Assembly: GCF_900302475.1 (NCBI RefSeq) | Contig: NZ_OMOQ01000003.1 | Coordinates: 310,001-374,000 of the forward strand | Reading direction: 5' to 3' | Length of the DNA stretch: 64,000 bases | Source: Defluviimonas aquaemixtae | GTDB taxonomy: Bacteria > Pseudomonadota > Alphaproteobacteria > Rhodobacterales > Rhodobacteraceae | Part shown: in pieces, positions 63,631 through 64,000 of the stretch | Layout of the letters: each line of letters starts with the position of its first letter | Numbering within the stretch: the stretch's first letter is position 1 | The notes under the pieces: model-generated | The model's database searches: none | What the model was told of the DNA's origin: nothing | Seen by the model: the letters and a program-made list of their open reading frames with translations, nothing else | Made by a program: the position numbers and the translations under genes

Positions 63631-63791
63631 CCTTGCATGTCCAGGACTTCCCTGATCCAGCCGCCAAGCCGTTCCCGTCCGCTCAGCGGGGCTTTGCAGA
63701 CTTTGAAGCCGTTGCCGTCGATGACCGTACTTCAGGTAAGCATCCAATTGAGAGAGACTTGTGGAGCTTCCCCTGTGGCACGAAGAAGCCG

Positions 63792-64000
63792 TTAATTTCC
63801 GTCAAGTAGACCGACTGTGTTGCCCTCGGGGTCAGAGAACTCCAAATAGCGCAAGGTGTCGAAACCTTCGACCTTAACCGGCTCGGGCAACTCGATTCCC
63901 GCGTCTGACAGGCGTTCAATCTGAGCGTCGAGGTCCGGGACGTGCAGCGTCACGGTTGTGCGACTTTGTTCCTCGGAACTATCGAGAACCTGAAACAAAA
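63792..64000 (-). CDS. VOC (glyoxalase/bleomycin-resistance) family protein, C-terminal part
   Basis: The visible 68 residues run from beyond the window edge to TAA at 63792-63794. The sequence has the second beta-alpha-beta-beta-beta half of a VOC module: TTVTLHVPDLDAQIERLSDA, then YLEFSDPEGNTVGLLD, where the Glu of LEFSDPEGN is the usual metal ligand. The substrate and the N-terminal half cannot be judged. Confidence 0.8.
   Translation of the reverse strand, partial: LFQVLDSSEEQSRTTVTLHVPDLDAQIERLSDAGIELPEPVKVEGFDTLRYLEFSDPEGNTVGLLDGN

Larger units (their letters stand above)
63353..63791. other. Gene-free region of about 440 bases upstream of uvrB
   Basis: No complete gene recognised. 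It holds a candidate LexA half-site pair (63380-63394), the inverted repeat ACAACT-TTG-AGTTGT (63504-63518) and a 14-bp inverted repeat around a G-tract-rich strand (63561-63630). On the minus strand about 63630-63734 encodes a 34-residue protein-like stretch ([17 protein letters not shown] and [14 protein letters not shown]) that starts after a stop codon, so it may be the end of a lost gene. Confidence 0.5.

Overview
The window is a GC-rich bacterial chromosome segment, mostly 60-70% GC by eye. Gene content and order point to an alphaproteobacterium of the Rhodobacterales (Rhodobacter/Paracoccus/Defluviimonas-like). The indicators are the mreBCD-mrdA-rodA shape operon, mrcA-prfB, an SDR gene beside a photolyase relic, rpsU next to coq9, rpmI-rplT-pheS-pheT, a divergent mnmD/mnmC2 pair and a DUF1326-DUF2182 pair. 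I cannot name the species. No rRNA, tRNA, CRISPR array or intact insertion sequence was seen.

Layout. 0-6 kb: minus-strand cell-shape operon mreB-mreC-mreD-mrdA-rodA, running into a 2-hydroxyacid dehydrogenase cut by the window edge. 6-7.7 kb: leuA with a recognisable leucine leader peptide and attenuator-type hairpin. 7.7-12 kb: an SDR gene, a decayed photolyase C-terminus, a secreted metallopeptidase with two small partners, and a secreted protein of 18 MORN repeats. 12-22.5 kb: nadE, an LRR protein, penicillin-binding protein 1A, release factor 2, a DUF2189 membrane protein, a soluble lytic transglycosylase and dapA. 22.5-32.3 kb: a DMT transporter, the split tRNA-wobble enzymes MnmD and MnmC2, an FMN reductase, a GFA-GNAT fusion, smc, a dipeptide-epimerase-like enzyme and D-amino-acid transaminase. 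32.3-39.3 kb: hemolysin-III protein, a 2OG-Fe(II) oxygenase with divergent LysR, an ArsR-permease operon, DUF1244, N-formylglutamate amidohydrolase and pyruvate kinase. 39.5-47.2 kb: rpmI, rplT, pheS, an AT-richer intruder ORF, pheT, a GNAT-YtoQ fusion, a phosphoribosyltransferase, a GST and mscL. 47.2-54.7 kb: ald with its Lrp-type regulator, a lytic transglycosylase, DUF1326/DUF2182, rpsU, coq9, quinone oxidoreductase, an orphan ParA and small proteins. 54.7-61.2 kb is the accessory part: a truncated formate/nitrite channel pseudogene, small secreted proteins, a phage-type lysozyme, a duplicated and decayed small gene, twin hairpins, and a clearly AT-rich gene with a nucleoside-deoxyribosyltransferase/TIR-like domain coupled to uvrB. 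61.2-64 kb: uvrB, a gene-free stretch with unusual inverted repeats, and the end of a VOC-family gene.

Functional themes. Envelope biogenesis dominates: the Mre/PBP2/RodA elongasome, PBP1A, two lytic transglycosylases, meso-DAP precursor synthesis by DapA, and possible D-amino-acid/muropeptide metabolism. Translation is the second theme: RF2, L35, L20, PheRS, S21 and MnmD/MnmC2.

The features I consider least explained are the two AT-rich ORFs stitched by overlapping start/stop codons into pheS-pheT and behind uvrB, the leu leader (possibly leaderless), the two in-frame enzyme fusions, and the 14-bp inverted repeat enclosing a G-tract-rich strand upstream of uvrB.
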